Assembly (NCBI GenBank): GCA_003615045.1
Contig: ML014166.1
Coordinates: forward strand, 1-64,000
Origin: Caulochytrium protostelioides
Taxonomy: Eukaryota > Chytridiomycota > Caulochytriomycetes > Caulochytriales > Caulochytriaceae
Direction: 5' to 3'
Length of the DNA stretch: 64,000 nucleotides
The position numbers and the translations under genes are program-made. Shown here piece after piece: positions 37,048 to 47,700 of this stretch (the first letter of the stretch is position 1; each line of letters starts with the position of its first letter). The notes below the pieces were generated by a model. The model did no database searches. It had not been told where the DNA came from and saw only the letters and a list, made by a program, of their open reading frames with translations.

Positions 37048-38891
37048 TTAGGATTTCTGGGTGAACTGGGACTCGGTGACCCCCGTGCCCATCGCGGCGG
37101 TCGCCGAGACGCCGCCCTGGACCGTCTTGATGAGGTTGTCATAGTAGTTGGCACCCGACCATTTCTGGTGCGCGAGCACGTCGACGGTATGGCTGCGCTC
37201 CTGCCGCTGGATGCCCTCGACGTACGCGAGCATCCCGCGCTGCGCAAAGTCTTTGGCGAATAGGTTGCTGATGAGCGCATCCGAGTGGAGGCCCGCGAGC
37301 GTAATGAACTGCCACACAAAGCCCAGACGGCCCAGGTCGCCAATAAACGAGCCGATCTGCTGGTCCGACATGCCCGCGGCGTCCCAGTTGAACGACGGGC
37401 TCAGGTTGTACGAGAGCATGATGTCGCGGTGGGCGGCGAGTACGCCGTCCGCAAAGGCCTTGGCCTGCGCGTACACAGGCTTCTTGGACTCCATCCAGTG
37501 CAGGTCAGCGTACGGCGCATACGCGATCGCGCGGGCGATGCAGGCCTTGGTGCCGCCTTGGTAGCGATAGTATCCCTCGCGCATGCGCGCGGCATCCCAG
37601 TCCCAGAAGGGGTCGACGCCGAGCTTCTTCGCGTGCGCACGGGCCTCGTCGTGACTCAGCGACGGCACGGCGGCCTCGAAGGCCGCAATGTCGGCGGCCG
37701 ACACGTTGGCCGCGCGCAGCGACGCGACCACGGCCTCTGAGTAGAGCTGGAGCCCCGCCTGCGCGAGCCAGTCGTCTTCGACCTTCTGCAGTGCGGCACC
37801 CGAGACGCCCGCCGCAGCGGCCTTCTGCATCACGGTGGCGTACGGCGGCAGCGAGGGGTTGGTCACGCCGATGATGAACGGGTGGTCGCGCGGGTCGATG
37901 TTGGACGTGATCATGGTCGCGGCCTCGGCGTCGGTGCGCGCGACAATGATCGTCTCGGTGCCCATGATATCAAACTGCAGGCGCACCGCGACAAGGCGGT
38001 TGATGTGCTCCAGCATCGGCACCATCACCTTGCCGGCCATGTGGCCGCACTTCTTCGTGCCGGGCGCCTGGTCCTCGAGGTGAATGCCCGCGGCGCCGCG
38101 CTCGACAAAGAGTTTGGCGAGCTTCATGTTGGCCGTGATGCCGCCGTGGCCGGTGTCGGCATCCGCGACAATGGGGCGGAGGTAGTCCACGTACGGCAGG
38201 CTCGCGCGCTGCGACGGCGGCACGCTCATGCGCTCCTCGTGCTGCTTGCGGTCGTGGAACAGCTGCGCGCGGAACAGCTGGTCCACCTTGTTGGGGACGG
38301 TGTCCATCGGATAGTCCGCCAGGTCGGGGCCAGGCTCGTTCGAGGTCGACGCCGTCGAGGAGCACTGCCATCCGGACACATACACCGTCTCGAGGTACTT
38401 GGCCATCTGGGTCACCATGATCGGATCCAGGCAGCCGTACGTGTGCGACGCGGTGCGGTTGGCCTTGTGCGTGAGCAGCAGCTTCCAGAGCTTCTTGGCC
38501 TGCGCGTCACTCGGATACTGGATCGGCATACTGCCGCGCTTGCCCACGACTACTCACGACAAACGACACCATGTAGCGGGAGCGGAGCGTTCCCGAGAAA
38601 CAGAGCGAAGCAACAATCGAGGTGAGTCTACCCGACAGGACCCCATGCGCGGATCATGGCAGCTGCACATCATCCTTCCTTCTCATCCGGAGAATTCCCA
38701 TCATCGAAAGAGATCGGTGGACGGTCGCATCTTGTTTCCACCTCTCGTGCTTTACCATCTTCGGCGGTGTAGGGTCGCTTCACCAGAGCGAAGCGCGGAG
38801 ACTTCCACCACTGCTTGACGGCCTCGACCTGGGCATCGAAGCGGCGCTGCTCCTCGTCGAGGAAGTGCGCGGTGGGAACGCTGGACGCCAT
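37048..38891 (-). CDS. ICL1: Isocitrate lyase (one intron)
   Basis: Glyoxylate-cycle enzyme splitting isocitrate into succinate and glyoxylate, needed for growth on acetate or fatty acids. Exon 1 is 38756-38891 and exon 2 is 37048-38549. The join restores [20 protein letters not shown], the standard N-terminal sequence. The 545-residue protein has the usual fungal length. The active-site signature KKCGH is at 211-215 with C213. Other family segments are [27 protein letters not shown], the [12 protein letters not shown] metal-binding loop, and [20 protein letters not shown]. The C-terminus [11 protein letters not shown] has the family GVTE-QF ending but no canonical peroxisomal SKL. A TATA box about 260 bases upstream suggests a regulated, strong promoter; glucose repression is known in fungi but not visible here. 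Confidence 0.96.
38550..38755 (-). other. Intron of isocitrate lyase (206 nt, phase 1)
   Basis: Minus-strand boundaries GATG/GTAAAG and GAGTAG/TCGTGG. Joining G with TC gives Val and reproduces the conserved TAEDVV-KRG segment, so the boundaries are well supported. Confidence 0.94.
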
Positions 38892-40024
38892 CGTGTCGGA
38901 GATCACGGATGGATATAGAAGTTCAAGGACGATCGGATCGGATCAGCGAGTTGTGATGGAAAAAGCGAAACGAGGCGTGGACGGCGTCAACCGGAATGAT
39001 CAATTAACACACCTACAAGACGGCGATCTCTAGAGAGATTACATCCAGGCTACGGTCGACGCTAACGATCTCACGATCCGAGCGCGTTCATAGGCCTAAA
39101 ACCGCTCGCTCGTCGATCGTGGACCATGACGGACGCCCGACACCCTTTATTTATAGGTGTGTGAAAGACTAAAAAAAAGGTGGGGCGAGGCGGCAACACG
39201 TTGGGGTCCCCGGCTCATGTCATGCCGCGATCGCAGTGGCGATCTCTCTCGCATGCGCCGAGGCCCCTCCACATCGCCTCTTGCCAGACAGTGCCGCGAT
39301 TGCCCGCGTTGCCGCCACGACCGCCATTCAATTCTGTGGCCTCCGGTCCGGCTGGATGTCTCCCTCTCCCCTTCGATCCTGGCGGCTGCCTCCGTCCGTG
39401 GCGTCTCAGGCACCCGGCAGGATGGGCTCTTCGGCTCGTTGGTGATGGCGCGTCACCGACGGCAGGCGTGATGGGCATGGGATCAGCATGAGCGAACGCA
39501 CAAGAGTACATCAGACGATGTGGGAAACATGCAGGAACAACGCGGCTGCTGCGTGTGTTTTGTGGCAATGGCCAGACTTGTGCTGCCGCGGGCTGATGGG
39601 TTCAACGCGAGGCCGACAACATTCGAGGACCACCGAGCGGTCCACGTCGCATGGCGCGTGGCCTGCGTGCGTGCTGTGGTCCCTGATGATGAAGACCCCG
39701 TGACTCGGATCAGCCGCCGTCCCCCGCCGGGGCTTCTCTGACACTGGGGGCGCCGGCCGGAGGTTGCGCACGGGTCGGCGGTGCGGAGGAGATCGGGCAA
39801 AGCGGAAGCCGCTCGCGGCATGTGGGTTCCTGGCGCGGAGCATGTGAGCAGCAAGCAGCACGGCTCCATGCAGGCCGGACGACACGTGGCAGAGGTCGTT
39901 GGATGCCCAAACCGGCTCTCGACCATCTCATCCCAGCATGAGGAGGTGTCGATCATCGCTGTGTTATGAATACATCGTCATGATCGGCGCCAGTGAGACC
40001 GTGATAGCGGTGCGTGCCGATGAG
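38892..40024. other. Intergenic stretch upstream of isocitrate lyase
   Basis: No gene supported. The part at 38892-39180 is A+T-richer than the surroundings and should hold the isocitrate lyase promoter. The rest shows only short Arg/Pro-rich frames. Confidence 0.5.
39148..39156 (-). promoter_or_regulatory. Candidate TATA box of isocitrate lyase
   Basis: On the minus strand the sequence reads CTATAAATA, in a short AT-rich patch about 260 bases upstream of the isocitrate lyase ATG. Strongly regulated metabolic genes in fungi often have TATA boxes; use of this one is inferred. Confidence 0.4.
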
Positions 40025-43000
40025 TCAGGACGCAGGCGACTGCATGGACGCGAGACAGGCCGTGCGGAAGGGCGAGTCGGCAAAGAGCGCTTTCACCATG
40101 CGCGCCGTCTCGGCGGCACTCATATCCGCGAGCAGCCCCGGCGTCGCGCTTGACGGCTCCAGCTGCCGCTGCTGCTGCTGCTGCGCCCCCCGCGCGGCAT
40201 CGAACGCCGCAGCGATTGCGCGCAGCGGGGCTTCGAGAACCCACATGACGCGGCACATGCGGCGCCAGACGGCCGGCATCGCGGCCATGAGGACGGGGCT
40301 CAGCTGCGCGGCACGGCTCTGGAACGCGGCCTCCATGGCGGCCACGCCGTCGGGATGCGGCGGCGCCGCGACCTCGAAGACGGGCGCGGGCGGGACGTCC
40401 GCTTCGCCGTCTAAGCCTCGCAGCCAGGCCGCGTCGCGGATCGCGGCCTCGGCAGCGGCCCGGGTCTCGGGGTCGCCGAGGGCGACGACGTGGCCGAGAT
40501 CGGCGAGGCGGGCCAAGTACACGGCGAGCGCGTGGCTCTCGTCGGCGCCGATGTCGTCCAGCTCCTGCAGGACGTGGTCGGCGACGCGGGCGAGGACGCC
40601 TGCGACCAGCGACGTCGTGGCGTGCCGCAGGATCGGGAGCGCGAGGAGCGCGCGCCATCCGGGCGGCCCCGGCGCGGGGCTGACGACGGAGCGCCGCAGG
40701 TGGTCGCGCAGCTGCCGGGTCAGGAGGGCCACGTGGTCGCGGCGCGACGGAGCCAGCAGGTCCCGCAGTCCGCCGGCGCGCTGGAGCGTCTCCTGTAGCC
40801 ACGCGATGTGGGCCTGCACGTGCTGCGTCCGGTGGTGCGCGGCACAGCGCAGCGCGAGCGCCGCGCGGTCCCGCAGGTCGCGGACGCTCGCCGCGCCGTC
40901 GCCCGCGATGCGCACCGCCGCAAACGCGGGCAAGAGGCGCAGCACGTGGTGGGCAAGGAAGACGAGGTCGTTGTGCAAGAGAAGCGCGTCGCCCTCGAGG
41001 ATCCCGCTGCGGAAAGCGCCACGAGCGCCATCAGGAAGCTGGGGTCCCTCGCCCGGCGGGGCGCCGGCGAGGACGGCGGGCACGCCGGCCGTATAGACCT
41101 GCACGGCGTCGCGGATCGCATCGAGCAAGGCCCGCGCGACGGCGGCGTCCATGGCTCGCGCTTCGGCGCTGCGTGGCGCGGCGTCCGCTGGGCTCGGCGC
41201 CGTCGACGGCACGAGGTCGGCGTCCAGGACCGCGCGGTACAGCCGCGCGACGAGGTCGCGGGCGCGTTGGGAGACGAGCGGAGGCTGCGAGGACGGCGCC
41301 TCGGGAGCCTGGCGATACGCGCGCGGCACCAGATCCACCAGCGGTTTCAGCAGCGCCGGCGGGTCGGCGGGGCCTGGCACAGACGACGGCGGCGGCGGCG
41401 GCGGTGGCGGCGCAGCGAGCCGCGCGCACCACTGCCGCTCGGCCGCGCTCGGCTCGGGGACGCCTGGCCGCGCGCGCCCCAGATCGGCCGGCATCGCGGC
41501 CCACCGCCGCGCATCCGACACGACGTGCGCGTACAGCGCGTCGCCGTAGCACCGATTCGCGTCGGCCACGGCTGCGGCAAGCGACGCCTCCGCCGCATCG
41601 GGGGCGTCGGATATGGATGAGGGTAACAGATGGTGGTCGCGCAGCACGCGCTCGACGGCGACGGCAGCGTCCAACCGCCGCAGAAACGCCGGGAGCGCGT
41701 GGCGGCGGTCCGGCAGGAGCCGGCGCAGCGTGCCGTGCGTGGGGTGGATCAAGGGCGCCACGAGGCGCGGCCACGTGCCGGCTACGAGGCGCATGACCAC
41801 GTGCTGCGCGGCGGCCGACCTGGAGGCAGCGGCCGACTCCGCGTCGGGCGGCGGCGCGCTCGGCGTCAGCGGCGTTCCGAGCAGCGCGCGACTAAACAGA
41901 TCGTAGAGCTTCAAGACGATGCGGAGACGGTCCACGATCTGATCGCACGCGGCGTCGACCGTGTCCGCCGCATCATCGGACCAGGACGACGCCGTGGACG
42001 TCGGCGCTGGCGTCCACCCGATCGCGAGCGCGGCGTCGGTCACGTCCCGCGTGTACCAGCGCCGCGGCGCCGCGGCGGGGGTCCCGGGCCGGCCCAGCTG
42101 GTCGAGGTCGTCGGCGACGGGCTGCACGACGAGTTTCCGCAGTTTCTCGATGAGCGCATCGAGCGGCCCGTCCAGCATGTCGGCGGCGAGCAAGGCGTCC
42201 AGCGTCCCGTGGAGCGGCGTGACCCCGGTGCCGTCGACGGCGTTGCGCCCACCGTTGCCGTCGTTGCCGGGGTCGTCGTCGCTGCCGTCGTCGTCGCTGG
42301 CCAGATCCGGCCACGGCGCGGCCGTGCTCGTCGGCGTGGCCGTGCCCGCCACCGCGGCCGCGCGGAGCGACCGGCGCCGATGCACAAACACGACCATCGC
42401 TTCGCCGTCTGCGGCGTCGCTGACCTGCGGATACAGCGGCTCGGTCGGCTGGACGAGGCGGACGTTGACCAGGTCGAGGAAGGTCGTCTCCATGGCGTGG
42501 CGCAGCACGCGCTGGTGCTCGGCGGCCTCGCCGGCGAGCAGCGCGACGACGTTGGTGCGGGCGCAGGCGACGAGGACCGGCAGCGCGAGGGCGCGCTGGA
42601 CCCGCGCGAGCGCGGCCGCGGCGTCGCTGAACGCGGCGCGCGCGAGGGCGGCGGGCACGGCCGCCAGCCCCGCCGTGACGTCCGTGAGCGCCGCGAGCCC
42701 GGCGACGCGGTGGGCGCTGGCCCGCGCCGCGGCGCGGGCCGTCCAGGCGCTCGCGGCGTGCTGGGCCCACGCGGCGGCGAGCTGTGCCTGCTCCGCGGCG
42801 GCGGCCTGCATGGCGCGGCCGCAGGCCGCGCGGCGCTCGTACGCATCGGCGAGGCGCCGCCGGTGCGCCTCGAAGGCCGCGAGCGTCGCCGGCGCCGCGT
42901 GCAGCTGGTGCTCCACCGTGTAGGCGGTGTCCTTCACGTGGCGCTGGATCACCGACAGGCAGTGGTCGAGCATGGCGGGCGTCAGCGCCACGTCGTCGAG

Positions 43001-43189
43001 GACGGCGGCGGCGGCGCGCTTCGGTCGCGTGGGCGAGGGGAGCGACAGCGCGGCGACCGGCGACGCCGCAGCGGCCGTCACGGCGGATCCGGGCGTCACG
43101 GCCGCACGCGAGGCCGATGCGCCGTCATGGCGGTGCAAGGGCTCGAGGAGAAGCTGGAGCACGGCGCGTGCGATCTCGGCCGTGGCCAT
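40025..43189 (-). CDS. ZW10: ZW10/Dsl1-family tethering or kinetochore protein
   Basis: ZW10 works in the NRZ/Dsl1 complex tethering Golgi-derived vesicles at the ER and, in animals, at kinetochores. From ATG 43189 the product has 1054 residues. The N-terminal third is helical with Ala/Arg coiled-coil character. Diagnostic parts are in the C-terminal half: LLLHNDLVFLAHHVLRLLPA, matching the ZW10 NN(C/F)-x-(L/V)AHHLL element, and the last helices LLADMSAAETARMVKALFAD then SPFRTACLASM, matching the family ending in which ALFxxT-x-R precedes the terminus. Several Asp/Ser/Pro-rich inserts (for example about 260-330 and 600-660) enlarge it over human ZW10 (779). The core is Ala-rich from GC pressure, so Dsl1 or another tether cannot be excluded. 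The frame is open further upstream without another ATG. Confidence 0.72.
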   Translation of the reverse strand: MATAEIARAVLQLLLEPLHRHDGASASRAAVTPGSAVTAAAASPVAALSLPSPTRPKRAAAAVLDDVALTPAMLDHCLSVIQRHVKDTAYTVEHQLHAAPATLAAFEAHRRRLADAYERRAACGRAMQAAAAEQAQLAAAWAQHAASAWTARAAARASAHRVAGLAALTDVTAGLAAVPAALARAAFSDAAAALARVQRALALPVLVACARTNVVALLAGEAAEHQRVLRHAMETTFLDLVNVRLVQPTEPLYPQVSDAADGEAMVVFVHRRRSLRAAAVAGTATPTSTAAPWPDLASDDDGSDDDPGNDGNGGRNAVDGTGVTPLHGTLDALLAADMLDGPLDALIEKLRKLVVQPVADDLDQLGRPGTPAAAPRRWYTRDVTDAALAIGWTPAPTSTASSWSDDAADTVDAACDQIVDRLRIVLKLYDLFSRALLGTPLTPSAPPPDAESAAASRSAAAQHVVMRLVAGTWPRLVAPLIHPTHGTLRRLLPDRRHALPAFLRRLDAAVAVERVLRDHHLLPSSISDAPDAAEASLAAAVADANRCYGDALYAHVVSDARRWAAMPADLGRARPGVPEPSAAERQWCARLAAPPPPPPPPSSVPGPADPPALLKPLVDLVPRAYRQAPEAPSSQPPLVSQRARDLVARLYRAVLDADLVPSTAPSPADAAPRSAEARAMDAAVARALLDAIRDAVQVYTAGVPAVLAGAPPGEGPQLPDGARGAFRSGILEGDALLLHNDLVFLAHHVLRLLPAFAAVRIAGDGAASVRDLRDRAALALRCAAHHRTQHVQAHIAWLQETLQRAGGLRDLLAPSRRDHVALLTRQLRDHLRRSVVSPAPGPPGWRALLALPILRHATTSLVAGVLARVADHVLQELDDIGADESHALAVYLARLADLGHVVALGDPETRAAAEAAIRDAAWLRGLDGEADVPPAPVFEVAAPPHPDGVAAMEAAFQSRAAQLSPVLMAAMPAVWRRMCRVMWVLEAPLRAIAAAFDAARGAQQQQQRQLEPSSATPGLLADMSAAETARMVKALFADSPFRTACLASMQSPAS

Positions 43190-44783
43190 GGCGACGCCGA
43201 CGCCGGTGCCCGAAGCGACCAACGCGGCGGCGCCACCGTTTCAGTAATCAGGAGCGGCGACCGGCGGCCGATGCAGGGCTGATGTCGTCGTCGTCGTCGT
43301 CGTGGTTGGTGGTGCTGTTGCGCGGCAGGCCACCTTCACCCAACCTCCCGACGCGCGGGAACGACAGCAGCGGCTGCCACGAAGTGCTGGGCAATGAGGA
43401 GACGATGAGGGATGCGATGCGATGCGCGTCGCGCGATCGCCGCGGCGGCGACGCGGTTGATGCCACATCGCCGCGGGTCGACACGGGGGGCCATGATACT
43501 TTGAAAGGCCGCGGATACGGGGCGGCGACGGCTCTTCTGGCCGCTGGCAACACCAGGCACGATCCGCGTCGTTGCGGCGATGGACCCGGGATCCCCGACC
43601 GTCGTGGCCGGACGACGCGGCTCGGGCGGCCGCGTGGTCTCCGGCTCCGCCCACCGTTGGTTGGGGTCCTGGCCTTTCTTTCCGCCGCGACGCCCCGCCG
43701 CCACGCGTGCCGATCCTCCCGTCCTCTCGTGAGCGATCGCGGGTAGGTTCGGCCAGGGCACGGCCCAGTCGGCGCAGCATGCTGGTCGTGCTAACAGAGA
43801 CCGATGTGGCATACTGACCCATGCCTGCCAACCACCCTGGCGGGAGGCCGCGTCCCCATCGCCCGCGGCCATCGCTGGGGACGACCGACGCCTGGCGGTT
43901 CATCGCCATGGAACCTTCCGGCAGGCACGCGACGGCGATCGAAAGGCCGCCGGTGCCGGTGCTTCCATCCCCAACGCACGCGGGCCGTGCGTGGGCGGTC
44001 CGATATCCGGGCGCCCGCATCACGAGACGTCCTGGCCGCGGCGGTCGCTGCCGTCGCCATGCGCGTGTACCGGAGACGCGGCGCCGCCGTGTCGCCGACG
44101 GACCGCATGGGCGTCGCATGGGCGAGCGACGCGTGCCGCTCGTTCGCGGGGACGTCGCAAGCGTCGGAGGCGGAGCCCCGCGCTATTAAGTCATGGGTTT
44201 CTGTCGCCTCGAGCCGCTTCATGGCGCATGGCTGCCGTCCCAGAGATCTCCGTCCACGGCGCCCCTTCCGCCGAGGCCATCGAGGCCATCGAGGCCATCG
44301 AGGCCGTCCAGGCTCCGCTCCGCTCCGGCCCGGCCCGACGCCCGACGCCCGACGCCCGCCCCGCTCCGGCGCCGCAGGTGGAGCGGAAGGCCCAGCGAGT
44401 GCAGGAACGGCGTACGAGCGCCGTCGTCTCGACTTGACGCCGCGCTGCAGCTGATGGGCTCAGGATCGCTGGTGATGCGATGCTGACGCCGCGCTGCGGA
44501 CGCCCTTCCAACAGGGCGACGCGTGGCCGACGAGCACCTGATCCGGGGGATCCATGCATACTTGTGGTGGCATCCTGGCGTTTCTCCCCACGGGCCGGAT
44601 ACGCCGACCCTCCCCGCTCGACGACGGCTCTGCGTCCCTGATCGCCCGAGCGCCGGCCGTCGACGTTGCTGCTGGTGCTGCTGCTGCTGCTGCTGTTCCT
44701 GCTCCTGGACGCGACCCGCCCGCGCCGGCGATCCCTGTGCCGCACTGCCGAGCCCGCCTCGCGCCGCCGGTCCAGCCGCCAGC
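43190..44783. other. Divergent promoter region between ZW10-like and FtsX-like genes
   Basis: No gene supported. It holds a three-copy GATGC run (43411-43425), a GTC/TCG run near 43280-43302, the 9-bp array at 44273-44308 and a CTG-rich tract near 44666-44700. The permease frame is open back to 44523 but has no ATG before 44784. Confidence 0.5.
44273..44308. repeat. Four copies of a 9-bp unit GAGGCCATC
   Basis: Three exact copies and a fourth with one change (GAGGCCGTC), upstream of the permease gene. Period nine keeps frames open, which explains spurious repeats in noise frames here. Confidence 0.9.
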
Positions 44784-47700
44784 ATGTCGCACCCACCGCG
44801 ATCGAACAGCTTTATTGAGCGCCGGGCCTATGCGCACCGCAAAGACCCGAGCCGCACCACCGTCTCCGGCGCGCAGGGCGCCGTGCCCGCGGTCAGCCTC
44901 AGCGTCGGACCCGCCTCCCCGGTCCTGGGCACGCAGCCGCGGCTGGGCGGTGCCGGGTCGAGCGGCGTCGCCCCGACAAGTAGCGCGGCGGCAGCAGGTG
45001 CAGGCGCAGCCAGCGGCGCCGCGCCGGCCCGGCCGACGCTGCACGCCATCTCGACGTCGCCCACGGCGAGCTATGCCGCGGCGAGCCATGTCGATCGCTA
45101 CCATACGCTGTCGGCGAAGCCGCTGACAGGGACGCCCGTGTTCCCGCAGACGTCGCAGATGCTGGACCGCCTGCTCTCGCAGTCCTTCTACGGCGGCAGC
45201 ACGACGACGCCCTTCGAGGACGACGACCGCGACGGCATCGACCGCATCCTCAATCAGCCGCCGTCGTCCGCAACGCTCGCGCGGCTCACGTCGATCCGGA
45301 CGCATGCCAACACGCTCGCTAACACGCATCTCGCAGGGGCCGGGTATGCGGCGTCGGGCGGCGCGATGATGCCGGCGCTGGGCCCCTTCTCGCCGGCGTC
45401 GCCCGACGGGCTCCAGCCGAGCGATGCCATGGGCGCCACGCGGCCCATGGTCGGCGTGTCGCGACAGAGCCGCGCGCAGCTCTCGGAGTCCGTGTCGGTA
45501 TCCCGCGCGGCCGCGGTCTCGGTGCTGAGCCCCGCACCGCATCTGACACAGCTCCACCACCGCCGGCCCTCGCGGCTGCCCGTGTGGACTCAGCCGGACC
45601 TCGGACTGTCGCCGGATCGCGACGGGGAGACGGGCGACAAGAAGGCGGCCGGACCCGACAAGTCGAAACGGCCCGGCGGGTTCGTCAACAACGCCAAGCT
45701 CGTCGTGTGGTCGGTGCTCATGGATACCACAAAGGACTCGCGCAACTTTGTGGTGGGCCTGCTCTGCGTGTTTCTGTGCGTGACGTTCCTCGCGCTGATC
45801 CAGAACATCTTGGATCGCGCCTCGACGCTCGTGATCAACGCGGCCGAGAACAAGGTCGGCGAGTATGACTTGATTCTGACGACGGCGCTGTCACACGAGT
45901 CGCAGTCGCCGTTCCTCAACTTCACAGCCATCAACAGCAGCATCCAGGCCGTGCCCGAGGTCCAGGGCGCCTCGCCGCGATGGATCCTGCCGGCCCGCGT
46001 CGTGCCCGCCGCCGCCGACTACCGCGACCTCGACGCAACATACACGTCGCCGCCGCCTGAGAACATCTATCTCGCAGTCATCAACTCCGACTGGGAGAAG
46101 CACATCGGCCTCGGCACCCGCTGGCCGTACCGCGCACTCGGGCGGAACGAGATCTCCATCTCCGCCTCGGTCCTGCGGGCCTTCAAGATCCCGCCGCAGA
46201 CCGGCCGCCAGGTCAATGTGACGATCGAGCTGGCCTCGTTCCTTTCGAGCTACACCGCGCTGAGCCTCGAGACGGCCGCCGGCAATGCCTCGGCGAATCC
46301 GCTGGCGAGCGCTTTCCCGCCCGGGGGCACGCTCGTGCCCACGGTCTTCTTTACGACGGCCGTCACGTTGGGCGTGCTCGAGGCCGACGCTTTGACCACG
46401 TTTAACCAGACGACCGACCAGCGCTTCTACAACGTCACGGCCGAGGGCGCCTGGCAGTACGTGCTCGACCACGCGCTCAGCTACACCATGTCCTTCACGG
46501 TCGTCGACGCGATCACCGAGTCGTATGCCAAATACCCGATCTCGTTCGGCAACGTGGCTGTGATCGAGTTCACGTATGCGCAGCAGCTCGTGCGCCAGAC
46601 GATGGGGTCCCTGACGGTGCAGGTGCTCGGCGCGGCGCTGTGGAACGGCACGCCGCCGTCCTGGTTCGCCAACGCCGCCACGTTCCCGATGGCGGAGTAT
46701 GCCTTCATGGTCAACCTGCTGGCCCGCGGCCGCGAGGCCATCTATGCGAAGGCGTCCTCGGTGCGCTCGCGCGAGATCATTGAGCTGAGCAACAACGTCG
46801 CCAAGTCGATGGACCTCGCGACCAGCATCGCTTTCAATGCTGCCCTCCTCGAGGTCGTCGAGGCCACCTCGACGCTCCAGCTCTACCTCAACGAGACATT
46901 CTTCCTGATCGTCTTTGCGCTCGTCATCCTCGGCATCATCCTGGTCTACTCGCTGCTGCTGGCCAACGTCGAGGAGAAGGCCTTCCAGTACGGCATGTGG
47001 CGCATGCTCGGCATGACGCACACCATGCTCATCGAGGTCATTGTGGTCCAGTCGCTCTGGTTCTCGCTGCCCGCCATCGGCTTGGGCCTCATGTTCGCCT
47101 TCATGGCCTTCATCCCCGTCGACTACACGTTCCTTATCTACACGGGCGGCAATCTCAACACCGCCCTCGGCGAAAGCGCGCTGCTGCTCTCGATCCTCGT
47201 CGGGCTGTTCATCCCGCTGCTCGGCATGATTCTGCCGATCCGCCGCGCCCTGACGGCGACGCTCCACGACGCGCTCGATCCCTCGCGCAAAGTCTCGCTC
47301 GTCGACCCCGTGCATGAGCAGCGCCTCCGCGACCTGGGTATCAGCCCGATGGGCATCGCCGCCTCCATCCTCGCCATCGTGATCGGCATCCTCACCTACT
47401 ACTTTGTGCCATACGCGTTCATCAACAACCAGTACAACATGTTCTACCGCATTCTGACGATCATGCTGCTGCTCATGCTGGCCGGCAAAGTCATGGTCGG
47501 CCAATTCGTCCAGCCCTACCTCGAGTGGGCGCTCGTCCGCGGCTCGCTGCCCCTCACCAAAGACCGGTTCCTCACCTCGGTCGTGCTCAAGAACCTGTCC
47601 GCGCACTTCGAGCGCAACCGCAAAAGCTCGCTCATGCTCATGATTTGTGTTGCGTACCTCATCTTCTCCTACTGCATGTTCAGCCTGCAGCTGGACACGC

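Noticed and set aside
41630-43282. Plus-strand frame of 550 codons opposite the ZW10-like gene
   Set aside because: Arg/Val/Gly/Gln repeats with no domain; the ZW10 frame has family motifs at its C-terminus.
43241-44119. Minus-strand frame of 292 codons upstream of the ZW10-like gene
   Set aside because: Arg/Pro/Gly-rich with Thr homopolymer from a GTC repeat; no domain, and it crosses the likely divergent promoter.
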